Source: Candidatus Sodaliphilus fimicaballi (GTDB lineage Bacteria > Bacteroidota > Bacteroidia > Bacteroidales > Muribaculaceae). From it: a DNA stretch of 7,725 nt. Shown one piece after another: positions 1 to 7,725 of the stretch; position 1 is the first letter of the stretch; every line of letters begins with the position of its first letter. Location of the stretch: positions 1 through 7,725 of the forward strand of contig JAGHTV010000365.1 of assembly GCA_018065165.1 (NCBI GenBank), given 5' to 3'. A model generated the notes under the pieces. It was not told the origin of the DNA. It did no database searches and saw nothing but the letters and a program-made list of their open reading frames with translations. The translations under genes and the position numbers were made by a program.

Positions 1-31
1 GATTATTATTAACAATTTAAAAAACAATATT

Positions 32-304
32 ATGGACAAAACAGAATTAGTAAACGCAATCGCTGCTGAGGCAAAGTTAACAAAGGTACAAGCTAAGGAC
101 GCTCTTGAGGCAACACTGAAGACAGTTGCTGAGGCTCTGGCAAAGGGTGACAAGGTTGCTCTGATCGGTTTCGGTACATTCGCAGTAAACGAGAAGGCTG
201 CTCGCGTAGGTCTGAACCCCGCAACTAAGGCTAAGATCGAGATCCCCGCTAAGAAGGTGGTTAAATTCAAAGCTGGTGCAGAACTCGCTGAGAAGGTTAA
301 ATAA
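32..304 (+). CDS. hup: HU-family DNA-binding protein (nucleoid-associated)
   Basis: This is a complete 90-residue histone-like HU/IHF protein, the usual length for the family. Seen: an N-terminal helical dimerisation half (residues 1-45, with the typical opening MDKTELVNAIA), the turn GFGTF (46-50), and the DNA-binding beta-arm with the intercalating proline in NPAT (N62-P63). The arm is followed by the conserved IPAKKVVKFKAG stretch. Known for the family: dimers bind and bend DNA with little sequence specificity, compact the nucleoid and support replication, recombination and transcription. The ATG at 32 is preceded by an A/T-rich leader with no Shine-Dalgarno box, as is normal in Bacteroidota; the promoter lies outside the window. 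The gene is monocistronic as seen here, closed by a strong hairpin terminator 28 nt after its stop. Bacteroidota genomes carry several HU paralogues, so which one this is cannot be told. Confidence 0.96.
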   Translation: MDKTELVNAIAAEAKLTKVQAKDALEATLKTVAEALAKGDKVALIGFGTFAVNEKAARVGLNPATKAKIEIPAKKVVKFKAGAELAEKVK

Positions 305-332
305 TATTGCCTAAGCTATTTATTTAAGATAC

Positions 333-364
333 AGGTCTTGACCATCGTGGTCAAGGCCTTTTTA
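333..364 (+). terminator. Rho-independent terminator of the HU gene
   Basis: An 11-bp stem pairs 334-344 (GGTCTTGACCA) with 348-358 (TGGTCAAGGCC), with one G-T wobble, around a 3-nt loop. It is followed by the T-rich run TTTTTATTT beginning at 359. It lies 29 nt after the HU stop and about 65 nt before the pnp promoter, so it separates the two genes. Confidence 0.9.
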
Positions 365-407
365 TTTATACACGTGTACATATATATAGCGATTATGGAC
401 AAAATTG

Positions 408-438
408 TTGGAAATGTGCAATATTATTAGTACCTTTG
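408..438 (+). promoter_or_regulatory. Bacteroidota-type promoter for pnp
   Basis: A -7 box TACCTTTG (431-438) matches TAnnTTTG exactly. A TTG at 408-410 lies 20 nt upstream as the -33 element. The expected transcription start is near 443-446, giving a leader of about 25-28 nt before the ATG at 471. This placement rules out the in-frame TTG codons at 405 and 408 as starts, because they would lie upstream of the transcript. Confidence 0.75.
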
Positions 439-470
439 CACGATTTTTATACAAAGTTTCAAATAATTAT

Positions 471-2741
471 ATGTTTACACCTACTAAAAAAACCATCGTA
501 CTGGGTGACGGACGTGAGATCACCCTCGAAACTGGCAAGCTTGCTAAGCAAGCCGATGGAGCTGTTGAACTGCGCTTTGGCAACACAATGTTGCTTGCGA
601 CAGTAGTATCGGCCAAAGAGGCCGAGGAAGGTGCTGATTTCATGCCCCTTCAAGTTGAATACAAAGAGAAATTCTCTGCATTTGGCCGCTTCCCCGGCGG
701 TTTCACAAAGCGCGAAGGTCGTGCGAGCGATTACGAGATTTTGACATCTCGCCTCGTTGACCGTGTATTGCGCCCGCTGTTCCCTTCAAACTATCACGCT
801 AACACTATCGTTCAAATCATCATGTTCTCGAGCGACGGTGTTGACTGTCCCGATGCACTTGCAGGTCTTGCAGCATCAGCTGCAATTGCAGTGTCTGACA
901 TCCCCTTTGAGGAGCCCATCTCTGAAGTGCGCGTAGCACGCGTTGATGGTGAATTCGTTATTAACCCCACTTTCGCCCAGATCGAAAAAGCAGACATGGA
1001 ATTAATGGTAGGTGCGACTTACGATAATATTATGATGGTTGAGGGCGAGATGAACGAGGTTAGCGAAGACGACCTTATTGCAGCACTCAAGGCTGCTCAC
1101 GACGCTATCAAGCCCATGTGCGTTGCACAGAAGGAGCTTGCCGCTCAACTGGGCGTTACCAAGCGCGAATATTGCCACGAGATCGACGACGAGGAAATCA
1201 AGGAGCGCGTACGCACTGAGTGCTATCCCAAGTGCTATGCTGTAGCTCAAGCAGGTAGTGCCGACAAGCACTGGCGCAACGAGCAGTTCCAGAAGGCTCA
1301 CGAAGAGTTCCTCGAGACTATCCCCGAGGAGGAGCGTGAAGAAAAGGCTATGATGATTGCCCGTTACTTCCACGATGTACAGCGCGACGCTGTTCGCCGT
1401 TGCATCCTCGACGAGCAGATTCGTCTCGACGGCCGTAAGACCAACGAGATTCGCCCCATCTCTTGCGAGCCCGATTATCTGCCCTACCCCCACGGTAGCG
1501 CACTCTTCACTCGCGGTGAGACTCAGGCACTGGCTACAGTGACACTGGGCACTAAGCTCGACGAGAAGCTTGTAGACGATGTCCTCAAGCACGAGAACGA
1601 GAAGTTCCTTCTTCACTATAACTTCCCCAGCTTCTCTACAGGTGAGGCTCGTGCTCCCCGTGGTGTTAGCCGTCGTGAGATTGGTCACGGCAACCTGGCA
1701 CACCGCGCTCTCAAGAGCATGCTGCCCGATGATCTTCCCTATACCGTTCGCGTAGTGAGCGACATCCTTGAGTCTAACGGTTCGTCTTCAATGGCTACCG
1801 TATGTTCAGGCTGCATGGCTCTTCTTGACGCAGGTATTAAGCTAAAGAAGCCCGTTGCTGGTATCGCTATGGGTCTTATCACCGACGAGGGTAACGTTAA
1901 GCACGCCGTGCTGAGCGACATCCCGGGCGATGAGGACCACCTGGGTGACATGGACTTCAAGGTAACAGGTACTGTTGACGGTATCACTGCTACTCAAATG
2001 GATATCAAGTGTGACGGTCTCCCCTATGAAATTCTGGAGCAAGCATTGCAACAGGCTAAGGAAGGTCGCCTACACATCCTCAAACTGATCAACGAGGCAA
2101 TTCCTGAACCTCGCGAGGACTACAAGCCCCATGTACCACGCATTGTTCACATGACAGTTGACAAGGAATTCATTGGCGCTATCATCGGTAAGGGTGGCGA
2201 GGTTATCCAAGGCATCCAAGAAGAGACTGGTGCTACAGTTACTATCGACGAAATCGACGGCAAGGGCGAAATCGACATCAGCGCTGCTAACGTTGAGTGC
2301 ATCAACGCTGCTGTTGAGCGCATCAAGGCTATCATCGCCGTTCCCGAGGAGGGTACAGTTTACACCGGTAAGGTTCGCAGCATCCTCGAGTTTGGTGCAT
2401 TCGTTGAGTTCATGGCTGGTCGTGACGGTCTGCTGCACATCAGCGAGATCAGTTGGGATCGCCTCGAGAGCATGGAAGCTAGCGGCATCAAGGAAGGTGA
2501 CGAACTCACAGTTAAGCTCATTGAGATTGACAAGAAGACTGGTAAGTTCCGCTTGTCAATGCGTGCACTCCAAGAGAAGCCCGAGGGCTATGAGGAGCGT
2601 CGTCAAGAACGCAAGGGTCCTCGTCGCGAGGGCGGTAATGGTGGTGGCAACCGTGGTCCTCGTCGTGAGGGCGGTAACGGTGGCAACAACCGCGGTCCCC
2701 GTCGCGATGGTGGCAACAACCGTGGTCCCCGTCACGAGTAA
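471..2741 (+). CDS. pnp: Polyribonucleotide nucleotidyltransferase (polynucleotide phosphorylase)
   Basis: PNPase degrades RNA 3'-to-5' by phosphorolysis, releasing nucleoside diphosphates, and can also add tails; it works as a cytoplasmic trimer in mRNA decay. From the ATG at 471 the protein has 756 residues. Domains seen in order: first RNase PH domain (about 13-145, with the RNA-binding [14 protein letters not shown] loop), all-helical linker (about 150-315), and second RNase PH domain (from [13 protein letters not shown] at 318 to about 550). The second contains catalytic DHLGDMD, with D489 and D495 matching the E. coli metal-binding aspartates. A KH domain (GKGG at 573-576) and an S1 domain (about 628-697) follow. 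The protein ends in an Arg/Gly/Asn-rich repeat tail (about 714-756) that E. coli PNPase lacks. An in-frame extension to TTG at 405 is rejected because it crosses the promoter and the family N-terminus fits [14 protein letters not shown]. The gene has its own promoter and terminator. Confidence 0.97.
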   Translation: MFTPTKKTIVLGDGREITLETGKLAKQADGAVELRFGNTMLLATVVSAKEAEEGADFMPLQVEYKEKFSAFGRFPGGFTKREGRASDYEILTSRLVDRVLRPLFPSNYHANTIVQIIMFSSDGVDCPDALAGLAASAAIAVSDIPFEEPISEVRVARVDGEFVINPTFAQIEKADMELMVGATYDNIMMVEGEMNEVSEDDLIAALKAAHDAIKPMCVAQKELAAQLGVTKREYCHEIDDEEIKERVRTECYPKCYAVAQAGSADKHWRNEQFQKAHEEFLETIPEEEREEKAMMIARYFHDVQRDAVRRCILDEQIRLDGRKTNEIRPISCEPDYLPYPHGSALFTRGETQALATVTLGTKLDEKLVDDVLKHENEKFLLHYNFPSFSTGEARAPRGVSRREIGHGNLAHRALKSMLPDDLPYTVRVVSDILESNGSSSMATVCSGCMALLDAGIKLKKPVAGIAMGLITDEGNVKHAVLSDIPGDEDHLGDMDFKVTGTVDGITATQMDIKCDGLPYEILEQALQQAKEGRLHILKLINEAIPEPREDYKPHVPRIVHMTVDKEFIGAIIGKGGEVIQGIQEETGATVTIDEIDGKGEIDISAANVECINAAVERIKAIIAVPEEGTVYTGKVRSILEFGAFVEFMAGRDGLLHISEISWDRLESMEASGIKEGDELTVKLIEIDKKTGKFRLSMRALQEKPEGYEERRQERKGPRREGGNGGGNRGPRREGGNGGNNRGPRRDGGNNRGPRHE
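2613..2738 (+). repeat. In-gene tandem repeat encoding the PNPase RG-rich tail
   Basis: Four imperfect units lie in frame: 2613-2651 (39 bp), 2652-2690 (39 bp), 2691-2720 (30 bp) and a partial unit at 2721-2738. They encode [36 protein letters not shown] and RGPRHE. Unit lengths are multiples of three, so copy-number change would keep the frame. Such Arg/Gly-rich low-complexity tails usually bind RNA; that role is inferred here. Confidence 0.85.
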
Positions 2742-2769
2742 TATCGCAAGATAACAATCTTACATACAC

Positions 2770-2803
2770 AGCCCCGGGCTTCAAGAAGAGCTCGGGGCTT
2801 TTT
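2770..2803 (+). terminator. Rho-independent terminator of pnp
   Basis: An 11-bp GC-rich stem pairs 2770-2780 (AGCCCCGGGCT) with 2789-2799 (AGCTCGGGGCT), with one G-T wobble, around an 8-nt loop. It is followed by TTTT at 2800-2803. It lies 28 nt after the pnp stop and ends only 13 nt before the next start codon. Confidence 0.9.
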
Positions 2804-2816
2804 AGAAGAAAAAAGA

Positions 2817-4604
2817 ATGGCCAATATCAGTAAGAAAAATAATATCTTATCTATAACCAAACATGTTTTTAACATGCTTGGCGCACCTTTAATACATGAG
2901 CTGCCATTTTTTTTAATTGCCGTTTGCAGTACCACTCTTATTGGATTCTATTTTGGATTTGTTCAAAGAATAAAAAGTCATTATTTTATTCTACTCGACA
3001 ATTTAATTATTTCTATCTTGGTGGGTATCTTTTTCTGTTATTTGCTAACTGCTCTTGCATATACATTTAAAAACAAGATAATTAAATATGGAATATATAG
3101 TATAATATTCATTCTCAACTTTTTCGACTATTTTCTTGCAGGAAATTTTCAAGCAAATATAGGAGCCGAAGCCTTCAGACTTTTAGCAGAGACAAATTAT
3201 AACGAAGCTAGCGAATTTATCTCCATATTCGCATCAAGCCCTGGTACTATTAAAGCAATAATAAAAACCATCATTTTAATAGTTCTATTCTTAGGTTTTC
3301 AACTTACATATAAACATTTTAAAAAACTCAAATCATTTAGATGCTATAGTATTACTTGTTCTTCTATTGCATCATTTATTGTGATAATAGGAATCTATTA
3401 TTGCGGATATTTCTCATACATATTTAAGTTTAATACAACAGAAGAAATACTTGATTTTAATTATATATATCATTTTAAAGATCCATTTAGTCGTACTTTT
3501 TTAGCATGTAAAACACTGGACATTGCGGGCAACGAGATAGACACCGCAATTGAAACAAGTCGTAATATCTCCAGTACTTCAACAGAGCAAAAATCTCCAC
3601 TGAACATTGTGGTTGTTATTGGAGAGTCATTCAATAAATGGCACTCTCCTATATATGGATATCCACTTAATACAACACCACACATGTTGCAAGAATATAA
3701 TTATGGAAATCTCATAGCGTTTGATGATGTATCTGCTCCCTCTGGTACTACAAATCTTTCAATCAAAAATATTTTCAGTTGCAACTCAATTAGTCATAAA
3801 GAGCAATGGTTCAACCATCCTATATTCACATGTTTGTTTAAAAAAGCAGGATGGAATGTTTATTTATGGGATAACCAACAAGTTATAGACAAAGGAACTA
3901 GTTTTTCTTTTGCATTAAATTCCTTTCTATTTGCTCCTGCAATAATGGATGTTGCCTATACCGATGTTAACAAGATTTGTTATGATTATGATGAGGATTT
4001 AATTCGATCATTTCATAAAAAATGTACTGGTAGTAAAAATCTAGTAATATTTCACTTAAATGGACAACATGCAAGATCAAAAGACCGTTACCCAAAACAA
4101 GCAATGTTTGAACATTTTACATCTGATAGCATCAAGCGCAATGAATCCTATTTAACAGAAAAGAAAAAGACGCTTATTGCCCAATATGACAATGCAACAC
4201 TATATAACGATTTTGTAATTTCTCAAATTTTCAAAAAATTCAATAATAGTAACTCAATTGTAATTTATTTTTCTGATCATGGGGACGAGATTTATGATTA
4301 TCGCGACAAATATTTACGCCATCTATCAGAAGACCTAAGTCAAGGAATGATCAAATACATTCTCAAGGTACCATTCTTTGTTTGGGTTTCTCCAAAATAC
4401 AAGGAGCAAAATCCTGATGTTATTGATGCACTGAAACTAGCTAAAGGTAAAAAATACGAAACAGACAACCTATGCCACATGCTATTTAGCATTGGTCATA
4501 TATCAACAAACGAATATAAACAAGATAGAGACGTCCTTAGTCCTAATTACAAGCAAACAAAACGTTATACATATAAGGCTACGGAGCTCTGTCCAATAGA
4601 ATAA
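2817..4604 (+). CDS. EptA-like membrane phosphoethanolamine transferase (sulfatase/alkaline phosphatase superfamily)
   Basis: A 595-residue inner-membrane enzyme with an extracytoplasmic catalytic domain. Five hydrophobic segments (about 29-48, 57-84, 90-109, 145-164, 178-203) match the five-helix EptA-type anchor. A periplasmic loop between segments 3 and 4 carries ETNYNEASEF, resembling the family's ET..EA signature. Catalytic motifs seen: GES (269-271, metal-binding E270), SGTT (309-312, likely threonine nucleophile T311), HLNGQH (413-418) and SDHGDE (486-491, metal-binding D487/H488). Known for the family: transfer of phosphoethanolamine from phosphatidylethanolamine to lipid A, core sugars or other surface glycans. 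The acceptor here cannot be told, and a phosphoglycerol or other phospho-group transferase remains possible. The gene is far more AT-rich than its neighbours (positions 4201-4260: 11 G/C of 60; 1201-1260 in pnp: 33 of 60), suggesting lateral origin. It starts 13 nt after the pnp terminator with no clear promoter. The ATG at 2817 has an A/G-rich leader; M20 (2874) is an alternative start. Confidence 0.85.
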   Translation: MANISKKNNILSITKHVFNMLGAPLIHELPFFLIAVCSTTLIGFYFGFVQRIKSHYFILLDNLIISILVGIFFCYLLTALAYTFKNKIIKYGIYSIIFILNFFDYFLAGNFQANIGAEAFRLLAETNYNEASEFISIFASSPGTIKAIIKTIILIVLFLGFQLTYKHFKKLKSFRCYSITCSSIASFIVIIGIYYCGYFSYIFKFNTTEEILDFNYIYHFKDPFSRTFLACKTLDIAGNEIDTAIETSRNISSTSTEQKSPLNIVVVIGESFNKWHSPIYGYPLNTTPHMLQEYNYGNLIAFDDVSAPSGTTNLSIKNIFSCNSISHKEQWFNHPIFTCLFKKAGWNVYLWDNQQVIDKGTSFSFALNSFLFAPAIMDVAYTDVNKICYDYDEDLIRSFHKKCTGSKNLVIFHLNGQHARSKDRYPKQAMFEHFTSDSIKRNESYLTEKKKTLIAQYDNATLYNDFVISQIFKKFNNSNSIVIYFSDHGDEIYDYRDKYLRHLSEDLSQGMIKYILKVPFFVWVSPKYKEQNPDVIDALKLAKGKKYETDNLCHMLFSIGHISTNEYKQDRDVLSPNYKQTKRYTYKATELCPIE

Positions 4605-4610
4605 CAAAAT

Positions 4611-5351
4611 ATGTATCGAGTATTATTCATAATTGCAACCCTATTAGTGACTTTGGGTGCAGAGGCTAAAGAGCTGAAGGTGATGAGTTATAACATACGC
4701 AACTGTAAAGGTATGGACAAAGAAATAGTGTACGCGCGCGTGAGCGATGCTATCAATGGCGAGCAGCCTGACATCGTCATGCTGCAAGAGGTTGACAGCT
4801 GTACCCGTCGCAGCAGTGGCATTGTGGTGTGCGACACACTGGCTTCACTATGCGGTATGCAAGCGGTTTATGCTCCTGCCATCGACTTTGATGGTGGCAA
4901 GTATGGCATTGCTCTACTGTCGCAAGACAAGCCCCCGATTGTTAAACGCTATGCATTGCCCGGACGCGAAGAAAAGCGAGCTCTCGTGGTGACTGAATTC
5001 AAGAACTATGTGGTTGCAAGCACACACCTGTCGTTAACTGAGGCCGACCGTAACGCTTCGCTGCCCATTATAATCGAAGCAGCTAAGCAATATAAGAAAC
5101 CTTTCATCATCGCTGGCGACTTTAATGCCGAACCCAACGAAGAATTTATCAAGAATTTCTCCCGTCACTTTACAATCGTGGGCGACCTTGTGACAAACAC
5201 ATTCCCCGCCGACAAGCCAAACATCAAGATTGACTACATAGCCATTTTCAACAATAAGGCGGGCAAGAAGGTTAAGTGGAGTGACTATCGCATAATTGAC
5301 GAGCCAATGGCAAGCGACCACCGTCCTATAGTCGCAAAACTCAAATACTAA
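4611..5351 (+). CDS. Secreted endonuclease/exonuclease/phosphatase family hydrolase
   Basis: A 246-residue metal-dependent phosphoesterase of the DNase I-like EEP fold. A signal peptide (MYRVLFIIATLLVTLGAEA, residues 1-19, cleavage after AEA) implies export to the periplasm or beyond. The catalytic set is complete: N28 (SYNIRN), E60 (LQEVD), H139 (STHLS), D170 and N172 (GDFNAEP), D208 (KIDYI) and the terminal D236-H237 (SDHRP). Members cleave phosphodiester or phosphomonoester bonds in nucleic acids, sphingolipids or inositol phosphates; substrate cannot be told here. Export and the small single-domain size make a phospholipid, sphingolipid or extracellular nucleic acid plausible (inference). 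It starts 6 nt after the upstream transferase stop, so the two are probably cotranscribed and perhaps translationally coupled. Its base composition is that of pnp and GH43, unlike the transferase. A terminator follows within 10 nt of the stop. Confidence 0.88.
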   Translation: MYRVLFIIATLLVTLGAEAKELKVMSYNIRNCKGMDKEIVYARVSDAINGEQPDIVMLQEVDSCTRRSSGIVVCDTLASLCGMQAVYAPAIDFDGGKYGIALLSQDKPPIVKRYALPGREEKRALVVTEFKNYVVASTHLSLTEADRNASLPIIIEAAKQYKKPFIIAGDFNAEPNEEFIKNFSRHFTIVGDLVTNTFPADKPNIKIDYIAIFNNKAGKKVKWSDYRIIDEPMASDHRPIVAKLKY

Positions 5352-5357
5352 ACGCAT

Positions 5358-5392
5358 AACGAGCAATTTTTTAATAAAGTTGCTCGTTTTTT
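5358..5392 (+). terminator. Rho-independent terminator of the EEP hydrolase gene
   Basis: The arm at 5358-5366 (AACGAGCAA) pairs with 5380-5388 (TTGCTCGTT). A few further A-T pairs extend inward to a small loop at 5371-5375. A six-T run (5387-5392) follows. The right arm overlaps the probable -33 element of the next gene. Confidence 0.88.
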
Positions 5393-5412
5393 ATTGATAA
5401 TTACTATATTTG
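5380..5412 (+). promoter_or_regulatory. Bacteroidota-type promoter for the GH43 gene
   Basis: A -7 box TATATTTG (5405-5412) fits TAnnTTTG exactly. The best -33 TTG is 5380-5382, 22 nt upstream, at the long end of usual spacing and inside the terminator's right arm. The predicted leader is about 20 nt before the ATG at 5439. The -7 box is convincing; the -33 assignment is tentative. Confidence 0.65.
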
Positions 5413-5420
5413 TAATGTAA

Positions 5421-7011
<1,591 letters not shown>

Positions 7012-7017
<6 letters not shown>

Positions 7018-7035
7018 GAGGTTAATGGGTTAATT
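7012..7035 (+). repeat. Three-copy 8-bp tandem repeat GGTTAANN
   Basis: GGTTAA occurs at 7012-7017, 7020-7025 and 7028-7033, with an exact 8-bp period. The TAA of the first copy is the GH43 stop codon. No function is evident; it may be simple slippage-derived sequence. Confidence 0.6.
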
Positions 7036-7044
7036 GACAAATAG

Positions 7045-7079
7045 AAAATGGCGATGAGTTGTAACTCACCGCCATTTTT
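7045..7079. terminator. Probable bidirectional terminator between convergent genes
   Basis: The stem pairs 7045-7053 (AAAATGGCG) with 7070-7078, then after one A-C mismatch 7055-7059 (TGAGT) with 7064-7068, around a 4-nt loop. AAAA on the left arm and TTTTT on the right give a T-tract on both strands. It lies 28 nt after the GH43 stop and 21 nt past the stop of the convergent DUF805 gene, so it can serve both. Confidence 0.8.
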
Positions 7080-7099
7080 GTTTTATCGCTGTTTAATGA

Positions 7100-7567
7100 T
7101 TACTCACCAGCTTCGTACTTGGGATCCTCACCATACTGGTTAGCACCCTTCTTGGTGTCACCAATACACATGAACAGAGGAATCAAGCCACCGATACCGC
7201 AAGCCAGGACCCAAAGAATGTTCTTGCCGCTCTTGCCTACGTCGTGCAGACGACGAACCCATACAGCCAGACTGGGAACCAACAGTGCGAGAGAGATAAG
7301 GCCAAACACAGCAGCACCCAGATAGAATGTTGTGTCAACCGAAGATGCCTGAGCCAGAATTTCCTCGCTGTTGCTCAGTGTAAGTTGAGAAGTCAACTCA
7401 GCAGCCTTAGCAGTCTTCCATTGTACTAAACCTGACAGACACCAGCTGGGAATACATGTAAGGAGATAGAACCACCAGAACTCAGAACGACGAGCGCGTC
7501 CGCTGAAAGATGCATACTTACCAAAGCAAGTTTTAATTGCTTCAACAAAACTCAAAGTAGGTTTCAT
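7100..7567 (-). CDS. DUF805 family small membrane protein
   Basis: A 155-residue inner-membrane protein of the DUF805 (YhaH-like) family, whose biochemical role is not established. Seen: the amphipathic opening MKPTLSFVEAIKTCFGKYASF, then the family signature FSGRARRSEFWWF (21-33) leading into a first hydrophobic segment (about 31-50). Next come a polar, helix-prone stretch (51-78) and a second hydrophobic segment (about 80-103). The second signature, VRRLHDVGKSG (104-114), leads into a third segment (about 116-135). The tail CIGDTKKGANQYGEDP fits the family's usual G.N.YG.DP ending. The ATG at 7567 is chosen because the homologous start motif begins there; the frame extends to a TTG at 7624, but those 19 residues look like A/T-rich leader. 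It is convergent with the GH43 gene, with its own promoter, so functionally unlinked as far as can be seen. Confidence 0.9.
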   Translation of the reverse strand: MKPTLSFVEAIKTCFGKYASFSGRARRSEFWWFYLLTCIPSWCLSGLVQWKTAKAAELTSQLTLSNSEEILAQASSVDTTFYLGAAVFGLISLALLVPSLAVWVRRLHDVGKSGKNILWVLACGIGGLIPLFMCIGDTKKGANQYGEDPKYEAGE

Positions 7568-7646
7568 AAAATAAATTTTAAAGTTAATATTATAGTTTTC
7601 AACATCACACTTTAGCAAATACAAACTAAAATGGTATATTTAGGAG

Positions 7647-7677
7647 CAAAATTAATAAATTACCGAAATAAATCAAA
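7647..7677 (-). promoter_or_regulatory. Bacteroidota-type promoter for the DUF805 gene
   Basis: On the minus strand the -7 box TAATTTTG occupies 7654 to 7647 and matches TAnnTTTG. TTTG at 7677 to 7674 lies 19 nt upstream as the -33 element, an ideal spacing. Transcription would begin near 7640, giving an A/T-rich leader of roughly 70 nt before the ATG at 7567. The rest of the 7568-7725 stretch is A/T-rich and shows no other feature. Confidence 0.72.
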
Positions 7678-7725
7678 AATTTTGCATTGATTTTTTTACT
7701 TTTATAATAAAAATAAGTCTAATTG

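Noticed and set aside
405..470. Upstream in-frame TTG start for pnp, adding 22 residues
   Set aside because: The extension contains the -7 promoter box, and the family N-terminus begins at the ATG at 471.
1002..1703. A 233-codon open frame on the minus strand inside pnp
   Set aside because: It lies wholly antisense to a conserved, strongly codon-biased gene, has no family-like motifs and no promoter; it is a product of codon bias.
2158..2754. A 198-codon plus-strand frame overlapping the end of pnp
   Set aside because: The residues are a Ser/Ala/Val/Arg-rich shadow of the KH, S1 and RG-tail coding sequence, with no leader or recognisable domain.
2862..2876. Inverted repeat CATGTT-TTT-AACATG at the start of the transferase gene
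   Set aside because: The stem is only 6 bp with a 3-nt loop in very AT-rich coding DNA, which is easily explained by chance.
7568..7624. Upstream in-frame TTG start for the DUF805 gene, adding 19 residues
   Set aside because: The extension is A/T-rich leader-like sequence, while the DUF805 N-terminus matches from the ATG at 7567.

Overview
The window reads as a chromosomal segment from a member of the Bacteroidota, most likely order Bacteroidales (a gut-type commensal such as Bacteroidaceae, Prevotellaceae or Muribaculaceae; genus not resolvable by eye). The basis is threefold: promoters of the Bacteroidota type (-7 box TAnnTTTG with TTG about 19-22 nt upstream) sit in front of three genes, start codons are preceded by A/T-rich leaders rather than strong Shine-Dalgarno sequences, and the gene content fits (a secreted GH43 glycosidase, a DUF805 protein, and a polynucleotide phosphorylase with an Arg/Gly-rich tail).

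Layout: (1) 32-304, a complete HU-family nucleoid protein, closed by a strong terminator (333-364). (2) 471-2741, pnp (polynucleotide phosphorylase, 756 aa from the preferred start), with its own promoter and a terminator at 2770-2803. (3) 2817-4604, a very AT-rich gene for a membrane-anchored alkaline-phosphatase-superfamily transferase of the EptA/phosphoethanolamine-transferase type; its composition is unlike every neighbour and suggests lateral acquisition. (4) 4611-5351, a secreted endonuclease/exonuclease/phosphatase-fold hydrolase starting 6 nt after the transferase stop, then a terminator (5358-5392). (5) 5439-7017, a GH43 glycosidase (beta-xylosidase/alpha-L-arabinofuranosidase type) with a C-terminal beta-sandwich domain, split by a +1 frameshift in a GGGG run at 6317-6320. 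(6) 7100-7567 on the minus strand, a small DUF805 membrane protein, convergent with the GH43 gene and sharing a near-symmetric terminator hairpin (7045-7079); its promoter is at 7647-7677.

Functionally this is a patchwork rather than one system: two housekeeping nucleic-acid genes, a two-gene unit acting at the cell envelope (transferase plus exported phosphodiesterase-fold enzyme), a plant-polysaccharide-degrading enzyme and a DUF805 protein. I see no CRISPR array, tRNA, rRNA, insertion sequence or phage gene, and no convincing new multi-gene system. The points most worth checking are the GH43 frameshift and the compositionally foreign transferase lodged directly behind the pnp terminator.
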